Counted from the first letter of the stretch, positions 26,989 to 35,621 are shown. The stretch: 64,000 nucleotides of DNA from Lachnospiraceae bacterium AM48-27BH (GCA_003478355.1 QUFC01000014.1:22626-86625); one strand, 5' to 3'. A program made the numbers and translations. The notes: generated from the sequence alone by a model not told the origin.

Positions 26989-27294
26989 TTATTTCAGCAT
27001 AATCTCTCTATCCTCAGCGCCGAGCATATAAGCACCCTTGGCAAAAGCATCCCTTGCAAGAAGCTCTGCTACATCAACCCTATCGAACAGCATCCATATT
27101 TCTTTCTCTTTCGGAGTCAGTTCATGGCTATGGTCAAACAAATGCTCAAGTCCCAATCCTTCAAGCAATGCCGACTTTGCTGCTTTGTATTCCTCAGCTC
27201 TGCCAACATATTCGTCGTTCCTTTCCTTGGAAAATGCCTCGATATTGTCAGCTCTCAGATGCTCGTAATACTCGTCCATAAAGATTCTATCCAT
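26989..27294 (-). CDS. Small acidic protein of unknown function
   Basis: A 101-residue protein from ATG 27294 after GGAGG (MDRIFMDEYYEHLRADN). It is helical and charged, with a C-terminal VAELLARDAFAKGAYMLGAE. Similar short proteins occur near the ends of Clostridial elements (DUF6809-like by memory; uncertain). The terminator at 27313-27373 separates it from the integrase, so it needs its own promoter. Confidence 0.6.
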   Translation of the reverse strand: MDRIFMDEYYEHLRADNIEAFSKERNDEYVGRAEEYKAAKSALLEGLGLEHLFDHSHELTPKEKEIWMLFDRVDVAELLARDAFAKGAYMLGAEDREIMLK

Positions 27295-27312
27295 ACTCGT
27301 TGACCTCCATAA

Positions 27313-27373
27313 CAAAAAAATAAGGGCAGACCCTTTTACAGCTATTGTAGCTATGTAAAAGGATCTGCCCTTG
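27313..27373 (-). terminator. Terminator of the integrase operon of element 2
   Basis: Minus strand: GGGCAGATCCTTTTACA pairs with TGTAAAAGGGTCTGCCC, then TTATTTTTTT. Very long stem (27323-27373), 66 bases past the integrase stop. Confidence 0.88.
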
Positions 27374-27438
27374 CAGTTACTATAATGTTTTTGCCAGCGA
27401 CTTCAGGAGTGCTGCCATTTCCGGATTTTGCAGAAGCT

Positions 27439-28752
27439 TCAGAAGAAGTTCTTTATCATCAGCGGAGCTTCCGTTGCGGCTGGTTGAACCGGCTCAGGCG
27501 TTGCCTGTCTGCCTGAGTAGAACGCAGCTTCCATTCTTTCAGCGTTCAGTCTGCGGTCATCGTCGATGATATGGGAGTAAACATCCGCTACCATCTTGAC
27601 CTGTGCATGACCGGAATCGCCTTGAACGGATTTCATATCGCCGCCGTTCAGCTTCAGCTTGTAAGTGATACTGGAATGTCGGAGACTATGGAAAACCACT
27701 TTCGGCAGTCCCTTCTCCTCAATCAGCTTATTGAAAGCACGGTTGATAACCTGCCCCTCAATCGGCTTGCCATTGGAAGAACAGAAAACCAGATTGAAGT
27801 CTACGAACTCGTCACCGAAAAGGTCTTTCAGTTCTTCGATGTCAGCCTTTCGCTGTACCAACATTTCCGCTACGGTTTTCGGTAAGAACACCTTGCGGAC
27901 ACTTGTTTTGGTCTTAGGAGTTTTGAGAACCAATGCGGTATGCGTACTGGCGAAGGTCGGTGGGAACTTGAACATGATGTCCTTACCGTCCAGATCTGCC
28001 ATCGCTTCACGATTTACTCTCTGCAACTCCTTTTCAACGAAGATGCTTGCCTGACCAAGTTCAATACTGGTGGGGGAAATGTCAATACAGTCCCAGGTAA
28101 GCCCCAGAAGCTCGCCCATTCGCAGGGAACAGGAGAAGGCAAGGTTAATAGCCAGACGAAGAATATCATCGTCACAGGCTTCCAGAGCCTTCTGGAGCAC
28201 TTCTGCTGTCCAGATATCCCTGGTCTTGTGTTCTTCTTTCGGCAGCGTAGCGTGCTCCACAGGGTTTCTGGTCATCAATTCCCACTTGACCGCTTGATTG
28301 AAAGCATTTCGCAATGTCTTGTGAACCTCTCGGACAGTATGCGGAGTCAGATATTCTGTACGGGCTTTTACATACTTAGAAGAAACCGCTTTGACAGAAA
28401 GCAAATCTCGGTAATACTTGTCCATGATTCTCGGCGTGACATCCTCCAGCTTCATATCACCGATGAGGGGACGAATATAGTTTGCAATCAGGCTCTTTCT
28501 GCTTTCATAGGTAGACATCGCCCAGGTGTTCACACCATAGATTGACATATACTCATCCAAAAGATCATTGACGGTTTTAGCAGAAGGGGGAATAAAGGTT
28601 CCGGACTCCTGCTCATATTCAACCTGCAACTTCCTTTTCTTTGCTTCGGCATTCGTTTCAAAGGTTTCCCACTTCTGACGCTTGTTGCCGTTCTCATCGG
28701 TGTATGTATAAACCACAGAATACTTCTTTTTTCTCTTAACGATAGATGCCAT
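27439..28752 (-). CDS. int: Tyrosine integrase of element 2
   Basis: Same architecture as the element 1 integrase: N-terminal IVKRKKKYSVVYTYTDENG, catalytic Arg in RMGELLGLTW (about 209), HSLRHS (about 357), GHAQVK and Tyr in VYSHI (about 392); 437 residues. The last residues (ATEAPLMIKNFF) are unlike the relative and may be affected by an indel. RBS GAAAGGAG; the upstream triple-HTH gene ends 4 bases before the start, so the two are co-transcribed. The 3' end points left, towards the tRNA remnant. Confidence 0.9.
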   Translation of the reverse strand: MASIVKRKKKYSVVYTYTDENGNKRQKWETFETNAEAKKRKLQVEYEQESGTFIPPSAKTVNDLLDEYMSIYGVNTWAMSTYESRKSLIANYIRPLIGDMKLEDVTPRIMDKYYRDLLSVKAVSSKYVKARTEYLTPHTVREVHKTLRNAFNQAVKWELMTRNPVEHATLPKEEHKTRDIWTAEVLQKALEACDDDILRLAINLAFSCSLRMGELLGLTWDCIDISPTSIELGQASIFVEKELQRVNREAMADLDGKDIMFKFPPTFASTHTALVLKTPKTKTSVRKVFLPKTVAEMLVQRKADIEELKDLFGDEFVDFNLVFCSSNGKPIEGQVINRAFNKLIEEKGLPKVVFHSLRHSSITYKLKLNGGDMKSVQGDSGHAQVKMVADVYSHIIDDDRRLNAERMEAAFYSGRQATPEPVQPAATEAPLMIKNFF

Positions 28753-28756
28753 GTAA

Positions 28757-29380
28757 TCAGCTCCTTTCCTGTCTATCTTCCGCTAACTGGTAGCGGGTCT
28801 GATTGTGATACCATTTTTCAAAGCTCTCTTTGGTAGCTCGCTTATACCTGCCAACCTTGATAAGCTCAAAATCTTCATTGGCAACGATATAGTAAATGGT
28901 CTGACGATGTACCCCAAGCATTCTTGCCATTTCCGGCAGACCGTAGGTGGATGCCATAATATCTGCATCCAGTTCCTGATCCTCTACCGTGCGGTAATCG
29001 GTTTGAGAAGCATACCATCTTTCAAAGCTCTCCTTTGTCACTCTGCGCTTGCCCAGGACATCGACCACATCAAAATGCCCTTTGGCAACCAGTTCGTAAG
29101 CAGTCGCTTCTTTCAGCCCAAGGCGCTGTCCAAGCTCCTCCATTGAATATGTAGTTTTCTTCAATTCCTCGCCGGGAGGGGTTCCATCGACCTTCTGGTA
29201 TTTGAACTGATTGGCATACCATTCTTCAAAGCTGTCGATCATCACCCTCATGGTGTTGCCGACAAGAATGGTTTTGAAGTAATTCTTCTTAATGAGCCAG
29301 TATGACTCCGTTTTACCAAGACCGAGCATCCTGCCCATTTCCAGAACAGACATACTCGTGCGTTTTCTCATTTCCGCCAT
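28757..29380 (-). CDS. Triple excisionase-like HTH protein
   Basis: A 207-residue protein made of three similar units of about 65-70 residues, each an excisionase/MerR-type winged helix ending in an FEEWYANQ / FERWYASQ / FEKWYHNQ signature (about residues 50, 113 and 192). Three linked DNA-binding units between xis and int suggest a protein that wraps the attachment site or sets recombination direction. RBS AGGAGG at 29392-29387; a hairpin (29400-29437) lies right in front. Confidence 0.8.
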   Translation of the reverse strand: MAEMRKRTSMSVLEMGRMLGLGKTESYWLIKKNYFKTILVGNTMRVMIDSFEEWYANQFKYQKVDGTPPGEELKKTTYSMEELGQRLGLKEATAYELVAKGHFDVVDVLGKRRVTKESFERWYASQTDYRTVEDQELDADIMASTYGLPEMARMLGVHRQTIYYIVANEDFELIKVGRYKRATKESFEKWYHNQTRYQLAEDRQERS

Positions 29381-29399
29381 CGTACAACCTCCTATGTAA

Positions 29400-29437
29400 A
29401 AAATGTAGCCATGTGTTTCTTGTCATGGCTACATTTT
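29400..29437 (-). terminator. Hairpin before the triple-HTH gene
   Basis: Perfect 14-base arms (AAAATGTAGCCATG at 29400-29413, CATGGCTACATTTT at 29424-29437). On the minus strand it is followed by TTTTTTACATAG and then the ribosome site, so it acts as a terminator or attenuator between xis and the triple-HTH gene. Confidence 0.75.
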
Positions 29438-29497
29438 ATCGAACTCTCAATATGTTTTGAAGTTTGTCGCCGGGTTGTACGACGCCCTTGACAAATC

Positions 29498-29734
29498 TTA
29501 CATTTGATGATCCAACCACTCATCAAAACTCTTTTTGGAGATTCTGATACTGCCACCGATGCGGACGCTATGGAAAACTTTCTTTTTCACAAGGTTGTAT
29601 GCGCTGGTTCTGCTGATGCCCAGAATATCCTGAATCTCATCAACCGTATAGGTTCTCTTATCAAACTGAACTGCGTTAGCAGCCATCGCTTCTTCGGTGC
29701 GCTGATTCATGGCAGCGATTCTTTCTTCAAACAT
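29498..29734 (-). CDS. xis: Excisionase of element 2
   Basis: A 78-residue protein with the excisionase fold in its C-terminal two thirds (YTVDEIQDILGISRTSAYNL, SVRIGGSIRISKKSFDEWLD). Very close to the Xis at 24729-24935 in that part. Lies 6 bases downstream of the MazF-like gene and is translationally linked to it. Confidence 0.85.
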   Translation of the reverse strand: MFEERIAAMNQRTEEAMAANAVQFDKRTYTVDEIQDILGISRTSAYNLVKKKVFHSVRIGGSIRISKKSFDEWLDHQM

Positions 29735-29740
29735 TTATGT

Positions 29741-30148
29741 TCACTCCTTCGCTCTCTTTGCTTTATGTTTTGGGGAACGCTTTTTCAGCTGTTCCATTGC
29801 CAGGCTGACAGATAAGGCTTTCTCAATCGCTACCATTTCACGGGGCGTTACCTTACCTAAGTAATTATCAATCCTGCTTTTATCAATGGTACGAATCTGT
29901 TCCAGCTGAACAACGGACGCTTCTTTGAATGCAGGATTGTCGTAAATAACAAAGTGCGTCGGCATATTCGCTTTCTTATGGATTCTGGTGGTGACCGTTG
30001 CCACAATCAATGTGGGAGCGTGTTTATTACCGGTATCGTTCTGAATGACGATAACCGGACGGATGCCGCCTTGTTCCGACCCAACTACCGGGTCCAGCTT
30101 GGCGCAATAAATATCACCACGGCAATATACCCAATTTTCTTTCATCAT
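29741..30148 (-). CDS. MazF/PemK-type endoribonuclease toxin
   Basis: A 135-residue protein: GDIYCAKLDPVVGSEQGGIRP at the start in typical MazF form, VIVIQND, then VTTRI and a C-terminal VVQLEQIRTIDKSRI. MazF cuts mRNA at short sites. No antitoxin gene stands before it: upstream is a 510-base leader, downstream is xis. It has an extra basic tail (KKRSPKHKAKRAKE). RBS GAAAGGAGG. Whether it is a toxin or has become a regulator is not known. Confidence 0.85.
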   Translation of the reverse strand: MMKENWVYCRGDIYCAKLDPVVGSEQGGIRPVIVIQNDTGNKHAPTLIVATVTTRIHKKANMPTHFVIYDNPAFKEASVVQLEQIRTIDKSRIDNYLGKVTPREMVAIEKALSVSLAMEQLKKRSPKHKAKRAKE

Positions 30149-30661
30149 GTGCCATGACCTCCTTTCGTTGGCTATGTAATAACTGACTGCCAGAAAGGAA
30201 TCAGGCAGTCAGTCCAAAAGTCTATGTGTCCCATATTTGCCACGCACCCCTGGGAAAGAGGCTTACGCCCTCAGGGAATCACCGAACGACTGATTGCGAA
30301 TCAGTTCCATAGGAATCTAACCTCTGCCGGGTTCTCCGCCAGCTCCGTAGAGAAGTATCTTTAATCCTGTTGCTTTCATGGCCGTATTGGGAGCAACCCA
30401 ATATTTACAAGCCAGTATTGATCGCTGGCATCGGGAGAGAGACAAGCGCTTAATTTATAGAAGAAAGTCGTTCTGTTTCTCTATCCGATACGTCTCGGCG
30501 TACCGCTGATGTGGCTGATGCTCTCGCACCGGCAACAGGAACGTATTCGATGACTGTGTATTCAGTTTTCAAGGATCAAGCAGCCGATTTTCTTTGGCTG
30601 TATCTAAATTGTACCTGTTCCTCATGCAAGTTTTTATTGCCTCGTAGGTATAGTTTTGAGG
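30149..30661 (-). ncRNA. Long structured leader before mazF, unidentified
   Basis: No coding frame is convincing over 510 bases. On the minus strand it holds CTTGAAAACTGAATA, several hairpins (ATTGGG-TTGCT-CCCAAT; CTGATT-CGC-AATCAG; CCCTGAGGGC with GCCT..CAGGG), and ends with the perfect hairpin at 30182-30213 followed by TTATTACATAG and the mazF ribosome site. It may be a regulatory leader RNA. I recognise no known riboswitch class. Confidence 0.45.
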
Positions 30662-30877
30662 TTATTCACGACCTAAAAATATGTAATCAAGGGTTGTCTC
30701 AAAGCGCACAACCAGTTCGATTGCCAAATCAATAGAGATACCTCTGTTGCCGGTTTCAATTCGTGCAATGGTGTTTGCGGCAACACCTAACTGCTCCGCA
30801 AGCTGTTCCTGTGTAAGCCCATGTTCCTTTCTCAAGGCTTTAATTCTTTTTCCGCTTTCAACCAAGTCGTAATACAT
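30662..30877 (-). CDS. Short XRE regulator
   Basis: A 71-residue cro/C1 protein from ATG 30877 after GGAGG: GKRIKALRKEHGLTQEQLAE, VAANTIARIETGNRGIS, then FETTLDYIFLG. A start 30 codons further up is open but adds no likely domain. Near the leader of the mazF-xis-int genes, so a regulator of excision is plausible. Confidence 0.8.
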   Translation of the reverse strand: MYYDLVESGKRIKALRKEHGLTQEQLAEQLGVAANTIARIETGNRGISIDLAIELVVRFETTLDYIFLGRE

Positions 30878-30990
30878 TTTCGTTCCTCCGTGTTTTTGAA
30901 TTTGTGAAGTTGCAAAATCAAAAACAGCGGGAGGAGATCGTGCCCGATTCTCAATACCCTTTGCCATCTGCCTGTCCTCCTTGCAGGCAT

Positions 30991-31102
30991 AAAAAAAGAG
31001 CCGGAGTAAATTACTCCAAGCTCTCGTTCATGCCTTTGTGTTAATTATGGGGGAAAATAGGCAGGTATAAAAAAAGCCCCGTACCCATTACAGGCACGAG
31101 GC
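30991..31102 (-). terminator. Two consecutive minus-strand terminators
   Basis: First: GAGCTTGGAGTAA / TTACTCCGGCTC with T7 (30991-31023). Second: GCCTCGTGCC / GGGTACGGGGC with T7 (31069-31102). They end the transcript of the 31230-31793 gene; the rest of 30878-31229 holds nothing else I can support. Confidence 0.8.
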
Positions 31103-31229
31103 GTAACTCTCTCTATTCAATTTTATGCCGCTATCTCCCAGCATAGCCATTTTAACACTGGACAAGTCGGACTTTCAGTAGGGGAACCGTCGTATTTTCA
31201 TCGGATTTTAGTCGGACTAAAATCCTGTC

Positions 31230-31793
31230 TTAGCATTCACAATAACACAATGCTTCTTCCTCCCGGGCACTTTCCAGGAAATCTTTCAATTTAGGAATGG
31301 CTGTTCCCCAAAGTGACAGACCAAATAACAGTATCGCTTCTTTCTTTCGGTCATAGTAGGTGCTGCGTTCCATATTCAAAACCTCCAGCATTTCTGATTC
31401 CCTGTACTTGAAGCGGTTGAGATATGCCTTTGAGATAATCTCACAGTACAGAGCGCCTTTATCTGGATATTCTCTGATTTTCAACATAGCCATATCTACC
31501 AGTTCAATGATCCACTTTGTCTCAAATAAGCTGCGAATGCGTTCTTCAAATCGTTCTCTCGCTTCATCCGGAGCAAAGTTCTCCAGATAAATCAATGCAC
31601 CATCTAAGCTGTCACCGTAAGTACAAATAAGGGTATCACATACATCATTCGCACGATCAATGGTAGACCAGCACACCTCTCGATATATGGATAAAATCAG
31701 CTTTGCTCTTTCATACAGAACCTTCTCGTCAATGTTCTGCATCCGGCAAAGCATTCGAATACTGCTTAATACCTGTGTATTATATCTGCTCAT
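31230..31793 (-). CDS. Helical regulator-like protein with C-terminal HTH
   Basis: A 187-residue protein, helical, whose end (SEMLEVLNMERSTYYDRKKEA) resembles the HTH of phage ArpU/DUF1492-type sigma-like regulators. The rest is unknown. Divergent from the ImmR-like gene, with the operator region 31894-32044 between them. Confidence 0.6.
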   Translation of the reverse strand: MSRYNTQVLSSIRMLCRMQNIDEKVLYERAKLILSIYREVCWSTIDRANDVCDTLICTYGDSLDGALIYLENFAPDEARERFEERIRSLFETKWIIELVDMAMLKIREYPDKGALYCEIISKAYLNRFKYRESEMLEVLNMERSTYYDRKKEAILLFGLSLWGTAIPKLKDFLESAREEEALCYCEC

Positions 31794-31893
31794 TCAGAAT
31801 CTCCTTTCAGCCTAATCCATAAAATAAGAATTCCTTTCTAACTCCTGTCACTTGGCTAAAGGGAAACAAATACCATGGGACAAGAATGACTAT

Positions 31894-32044
31894 AACTTCC
31901 GATATTTGATTAAAATAACAGAAGTGAAATCGGAAGTTCTTGACTTTATAAAAGTTCCGATATATAATTAAGTGGAATTAAAACTTCTGTTATGATTCTT
32001 ATTATAGCATTTTCCAGAAGTTTGTCAACAAATAATCGGAAGTT
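31894..32044. promoter_or_regulatory. Promoter and repeated operators of the ImmR-like gene
   Basis: The + strand promoter has TTGACT (31940-31945), 17-base spacer and TATAAT (31963-31968). Around it lie copies of a 10-base box: AACTTCCGAT at 31894-31903, its inverse ATCGGAAGTT at 31929-31938 and 32035-32044, and AAGTTCCGAT (one change) at 31952-31961 inside the spacer. The layout is that of an autoregulated repressor. Confidence 0.75.
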
Positions 32045-32079
32045 ACGAATAAATATTTTTTGAAAGGAAGGATACTACC

Positions 32080-32529
32080 ATGACATTTGGAGAAAAAATT
32101 AAAGAAGCTCGTTTGGCTATGAACCTATCTCAAACGGAGCTTGCCCAGATGACCGGCATTTCCGAAAGATCCCTTTACACCTATGAGCAGCTCGGAACAC
32201 TCCCCAGAAAAAGCAACATCAGAAAACTTGCTGAAGCACTGCATATCTCTGTGTCCTATCTTTTGGACGAATCTGAAACGGATAGCCAGAGCCATATAGA
32301 TCAGGATATGTTTATTTTAGAGGCAAAGGAAAACTTCGGTTCAAAAGGAGCAAAAGAAGCTCAGGAAGTGTTGGGTCGTGTAAATTCTCTGTTTGCCGGT
32401 GGAGAATTGGACGAGGACGCAAAAGATGTATTCTTCCAGGCGATTATGTCAGTTTATATGGACTCTAAGAAAACAGCACGGGAAAAGTACACTCCGAAGA
32501 AATACAGAAAGCATAAAGATAAAGAGTAA
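32080..32529 (+). CDS. XRE repressor (ImmR-like)
   Basis: A 149-residue protein with an N-terminal cro/C1 HTH (IKEARLAMNLSQTELAQMTG, ERSLYTYEQLGTLPRKSNI) and a helical C-terminal part. RBS GAAAGGAAGG. Directly followed by an ImmA-like protease gene, the ImmR/ImmA arrangement that controls ICEBs1 and related elements: the protease cuts the repressor to start transfer (family knowledge). Confidence 0.85.
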   Translation: MTFGEKIKEARLAMNLSQTELAQMTGISERSLYTYEQLGTLPRKSNIRKLAEALHISVSYLLDESETDSQSHIDQDMFILEAKENFGSKGAKEAQEVLGRVNSLFAGGELDEDAKDVFFQAIMSVYMDSKKTAREKYTPKKYRKHKDKE

Positions 32530-32580
32530 AATCCTCAAGCACAGAATATGTTTTCTGTGTGCGATTCGGAGGTGAAGCAA

Positions 32581-33135
32581 ATGAAAACGGCAGAGCATAT
32601 CATTGAAACTGTCGATAAGCTTGTGCGAAAATATCACACCAGAGACCCTTACGAGCTATGTCAGCTGTTAGGTATCAAAATCCACTATTACGATTTACAG
32701 AAGAAATTGAAGGGCTTCTTCTATTACCAGTCCAGACAAAAGAATATCGTGATAGATCACAATGTGAACGGTATCCTGGAGCGTATATTAGTCGCACATG
32801 AATTAGGACACGCTGTCCTGCATACAAAAATCGCTATGATGCACGGCTTTCAAGAAATGGAAGTTTTTGATGATAGATCAATCGAAGAAAATGAAGCAAA
32901 CTTCTTTGCGGCGGAGCTTCTGTTAGAAGATGGGAAAGTCCTGGAATGCCTTTCGGAACACACATTTTTTGAAACGGCTAAAATGCTCTATGTACCGGCA
33001 GCATTATTAGACTACAAATTCAGCCTGCTCCACGAAAAAGGAGAGCTGGTAAATTCGATGTATATTCGTAAAGCAGATTTCCTGAAAGAAGATCTTCATG
33101 CCTACGATAACGACATTGGTTATGGCGATATATGA
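32581..33135 (+). CDS. ImmA/IrrE-type metallopeptidase
   Basis: A 184-residue zinc protease with HELGH at about residue 73 and a downstream EENEANFFAAELL block supplying the third ligand. Start ATG 32581 after CGGAGGTG. Expected to cleave the repressor encoded 52 bases upstream and thereby derepress element 2 or the nested island. Followed by a strong terminator at 33161. Confidence 0.87.
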   Translation: MKTAEHIIETVDKLVRKYHTRDPYELCQLLGIKIHYYDLQKKLKGFFYYQSRQKNIVIDHNVNGILERILVAHELGHAVLHTKIAMMHGFQEMEVFDDRSIEENEANFFAAELLLEDGKVLECLSEHTFFETAKMLYVPAALLDYKFSLLHEKGELVNSMYIRKADFLKEDLHAYDNDIGYGDI

Positions 33136-33160
33136 ATATCTATTTTTATATCTTTACAGA

Positions 33161-33209
33161 AAAAGTCCACCAGTACGATGCGTAGTGCATCATGACTGGT
33201 GGACTTTTT
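33161..33209. terminator. Bidirectional terminator after immA
   Basis: AAAAGTCCACCAGT (33161-33174) and ACTGGTGGACTTTTT (33195-33209) form a perfect stem with an inner GATGC/GCATC hairpin. Confidence 0.85.
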
Positions 33210-33238
33210 GCTTCTTAAAGAATCAGTATATTGTGCTG

Positions 33239-33291
33239 CAAAAAAGAACCCCATAGCAGTTCACTCTGTACCGTCAATGGGCTTCTTTTTC
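33239..33291 (-). terminator. Terminator of the XRE gene at 33298
   Basis: Minus strand AAAAAGAAGCCCAT pairs with ATGGGGTTCTTTTTT. Confidence 0.7.
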
Positions 33292-33297
33292 ATTATA

Positions 33298-33675
33298 TCA
33301 ATCAAGCTCCGCTTTTTTTATCATCTCTTGCTGGTCAATCAAGACATCAATCAACTTTCCTACGGTTATCAATGTTGTTACATTACACTTTTTCAGTTTT
33401 GCAGCAATCTCATTATCAATGATGCTGTCGCATTTTGCATATGGGGTATCCAGTAAAAAATAGTCAAAGTTCTTTTCCAAGACGAATGCCAGTTTTAGAA
33501 GCATTGCCAAAGAAACTTTCGTCTGTCCAACTTCAACATGGCTCATATGATTGTTCGAGCAACCAACCAACGCACCCAAATCAGCCTGACTATAACCCTT
33601 TTCCAGTCGGGCAGCTCTAATGCGCTGACCAATCTTAACGTAATCAATTTCCGGTTGCGTTTCAATCACCTCCAT
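33298..33675 (-). CDS. XRE regulator
   Basis: A cro/C1 protein (IGQRIRAARLEKGYSQADLG, NNHMSHVEVGQTKVSLAML, then KNFDYFLLDTPY), about 125 residues from ATG 33675. The start is uncertain because GGAGG lies just inside this reading; upstream ATGs at 33699 and 33726 are open too. Converges on the ImmA gene. Confidence 0.78.
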   Translation of the reverse strand: MEVIETQPEIDYVKIGQRIRAARLEKGYSQADLGALVGCSNNHMSHVEVGQTKVSLAMLLKLAFVLEKNFDYFLLDTPYAKCDSIIDNEIAAKLKKCNVTTLITVGKLIDVLIDQQEMIKKAELD

Positions 33676-34039
33676 GCTGTGTATGATTCTGCTATACATT
33701 ATAAAATGTACCAAAAATCTCAACAACCAACATCGGGTGCAAGTTGCATTTATAAATGCAATATGATAAAATTTTATAGGCAGATTGCATTAAATGATAG
33801 AATGAAAAGAACCCCAAGACGACAATATGAGCTATCTTGAGGTTCTTTAAAATAAAAAATTCGTAGAGTACATTACTCCACGAATCGCATTCTTCTCTGT
33901 TTTTTTTAGTTTATATCTTTATTTTACAAATTGTCGCACTGTTTGTCAATATGTTAGGGACATAAAACACGAGGTTTTGCACAAAAATCCATCTTAGAAA
34001 GTTCCAAAGTCACAATTTGCCGTCAGAATTATAGTCATA
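33676..34039. other. Intergenic region with terminators before the truncated integrase
   Basis: Holds a terminator-like stem AAAAGAACCCCAAGA / TCTTGAGGTTCTTT (33805-33851) and a second stem ATTCGTAGAG / CTCCACGAAT near 33871. No gene seen. The right part is the AT-rich leader of the truncated integrase, with GAAGGAGGTG before its start. Confidence 0.55.
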
Positions 34040-34690
34040 TTGAAGGAGGTGTACCTTATGGCACGAAAAGGAGAAAATATTTACAAAAGGAAAGACGGCA
34101 GATGGGAAGGAAGATACATTAAGTCCCGATCTTCTACAGGCAAAGCCAATTACGGTTATGTTTATGCAAAGTCATATCGAGAAGTCAAGGCAAAACTTAT
34201 CAGTCAAAGTTCGTGCACGAGTAATTCTGTCACTGTCGATCCAGAAATTAGCTCAGATCAATTTGAACAGGTTGCTATGGAATGGTTTCAAGCTATATGT
34301 CCTAAAGTGAAGGAATCTACAAGCAACAAATATAGGAATCTTCTCAGCTCGTATATACTTCCTGTGTTCGGAAGCAAACAATTGCGTGATATAACACACG
34401 AGTTTATTGAAACGCAGTGTAATTTTTTCCTTGTTTCTGGTGGATTAAAGGAGAATGGACTTTCCTCTAAAACTGTTTCAGATATTTTATCTCTAATTCG
34501 AAATGTCTTACAATTTGCCACCCGAAACGGGAAAGCCATTTCTTGTGACGCACGATCTATACAGATAAAACGTCAAACGAAGGAAATGAGAGTTTTGAGT
34601 CGTGCTGAACAGGAAAAATTATGCCAATACTTGTATTCTAATCTTGATTCCTGCAATATTGGTATATTAGTAGATGCTAAAAATTTGTAA
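34040..34690 (+). pseudogene. N-terminal part of a second tyrosine integrase
   Basis: 216 residues with an arm-type N-terminus (GENIYKRKDGRWEGRYIKSR), a core-binding domain (VKESTSNKYRNLLSSYILPV) and the very start of a catalytic domain (RVLSRAEQEKLCQYLYS). The catalytic Arg, His-x-x-Arg and Tyr are all missing. It stops at 34688-34690, 18 bases before erm(B). It is a different lineage from the two full integrases and is the remnant of another element into which erm(B) DNA was joined. Confidence 0.8.
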
Positions 34691-34708
34691 TTAAGAAGGA
34701 GTGATTAC

Positions 34709-35446
34709 ATGAACAAAAATATAAAATATTCTCAAAACTTTTTAACGAGTGAAAAAGTACTCAACCAAATAATAAAACAATTGAATTTAAAAGAAACCGA
34801 TACCGTTTACGAAATTGGAACAGGTAAAGGGCATTTAACGACGAAACTGGCTAAAATAAGTAAACAGGTAACGTCTATTGAATTAGACAGTCATCTATTC
34901 AACTTATCGTCAGAAAAATTAAAACTGAATACTCGTGTCACTTTAATTCACCAAGATATTCTACAGTTTCAATTCCCTAACAAACAGAGGTATAAAATTG
35001 TTGGGAGTATTCCTTACCATTTAAGCACACAAATTATTAAAAAAGTGGTTTTTGAAAGCCATGCGTCTGACATCTATCTGATTGTTGAAGAAGGATTCTA
35101 CAAGCGTACCTTGGATATTCACCGAACACTAGGGTTGCTCTTGCACACTCAAGTCTCGATTCAGCAATTGCTTAAGCTGCCAGCGGAATGCTTTCATCCT
35201 AAACCAAAAGTAAACAGTGTCTTAATAAAACTTACCCGCCATACCACAGATGTTCCAGATAAATATTGGAAGCTATATACGTACTTTGTTTCAAAATGGG
35301 TCAATCGAGAATATCGTCAACTGTTTACTAAAAATCAGTTTCATCAAGCAATGAAACACGCCAAAGTAAACAATTTAAGTACCGTTACTTATGAGCAAGT
35401 ATTGTCTATTTTTAATAGTTATCTATCATTTAACGGGAGGAAATAA
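34709..35446 (+). CDS. erm(B): erm(B) 23S rRNA adenine-N6 methyltransferase
   Basis: Dimethylates A2058 of 23S rRNA, giving resistance to macrolides, lincosamides and streptogramin B. The 245-residue sequence matches ErmB as I remember it: motif [17 protein letters not shown] near residue 34 and motif IV GSIPYH near 99-104 (Ser at position 100, as in some erm(B) alleles). RBS AAGGAG. AT-rich, as elsewhere. I see no 27-codon erm(B) leader peptide upstream, so expression is probably constitutive, possibly from the truncated integrase's promoter. Confidence 0.97.
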   Translation: MNKNIKYSQNFLTSEKVLNQIIKQLNLKETDTVYEIGTGKGHLTTKLAKISKQVTSIELDSHLFNLSSEKLKLNTRVTLIHQDILQFQFPNKQRYKIVGSIPYHLSTQIIKKVVFESHASDIYLIVEEGFYKRTLDIHRTLGLLLHTQVSIQQLLKLPAECFHPKPKVNSVLIKLTRHTTDVPDKYWKLYTYFVSKWVNREYRQLFTKNQFHQAMKHAKVNNLSTVTYEQVLSIFNSYLSFNGRK

Positions 35447-35450
35447 TTCT

Positions 35451-35582
35451 ATGAGTCGCTTTTGTAAATTTGGAAAGTTACACGTTACTAAAGGGAATGT
35501 AGATAAATTATTAGGTATACTACTGACAGCTTCCAAGGAGCTAAAGAGGTCCCTAGCGCCTACGGGGAATTTGTATCGATAA
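35451..35582 (+). CDS. Short erm(B)-linked ORF
   Basis: 43 residues (MSRFCKFGKLHVTKGNVDKL and on), five bases after erm(B) with GGGAGG before it. The same short frame is a usual neighbour of erm(B) on Gram-positive plasmids and transposons. Likely a fragment; it runs into a long inverted-repeat region (GAGGTCCC near 35548 with GGGACCCC near 35609; GGGAATTTGTA with TACAAATTCCC) seen in other erm(B) contexts. Confidence 0.65.
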   Translation: MSRFCKFGKLHVTKGNVDKLLGILLTASKELKRSLAPTGNLYR

Positions 35583-35621
35583 GGGGTACAAATTCCCACT
35601 AAGCGCTCGGGACCCCTTGTA

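Noticed and set aside
35540..35620. Resolvase res site downstream of erm(B)
   Set aside because: The long inverted repeats are typical baggage of erm(B) regions; no resolvase gene is nearby and the repeat layout is not that of a res site.
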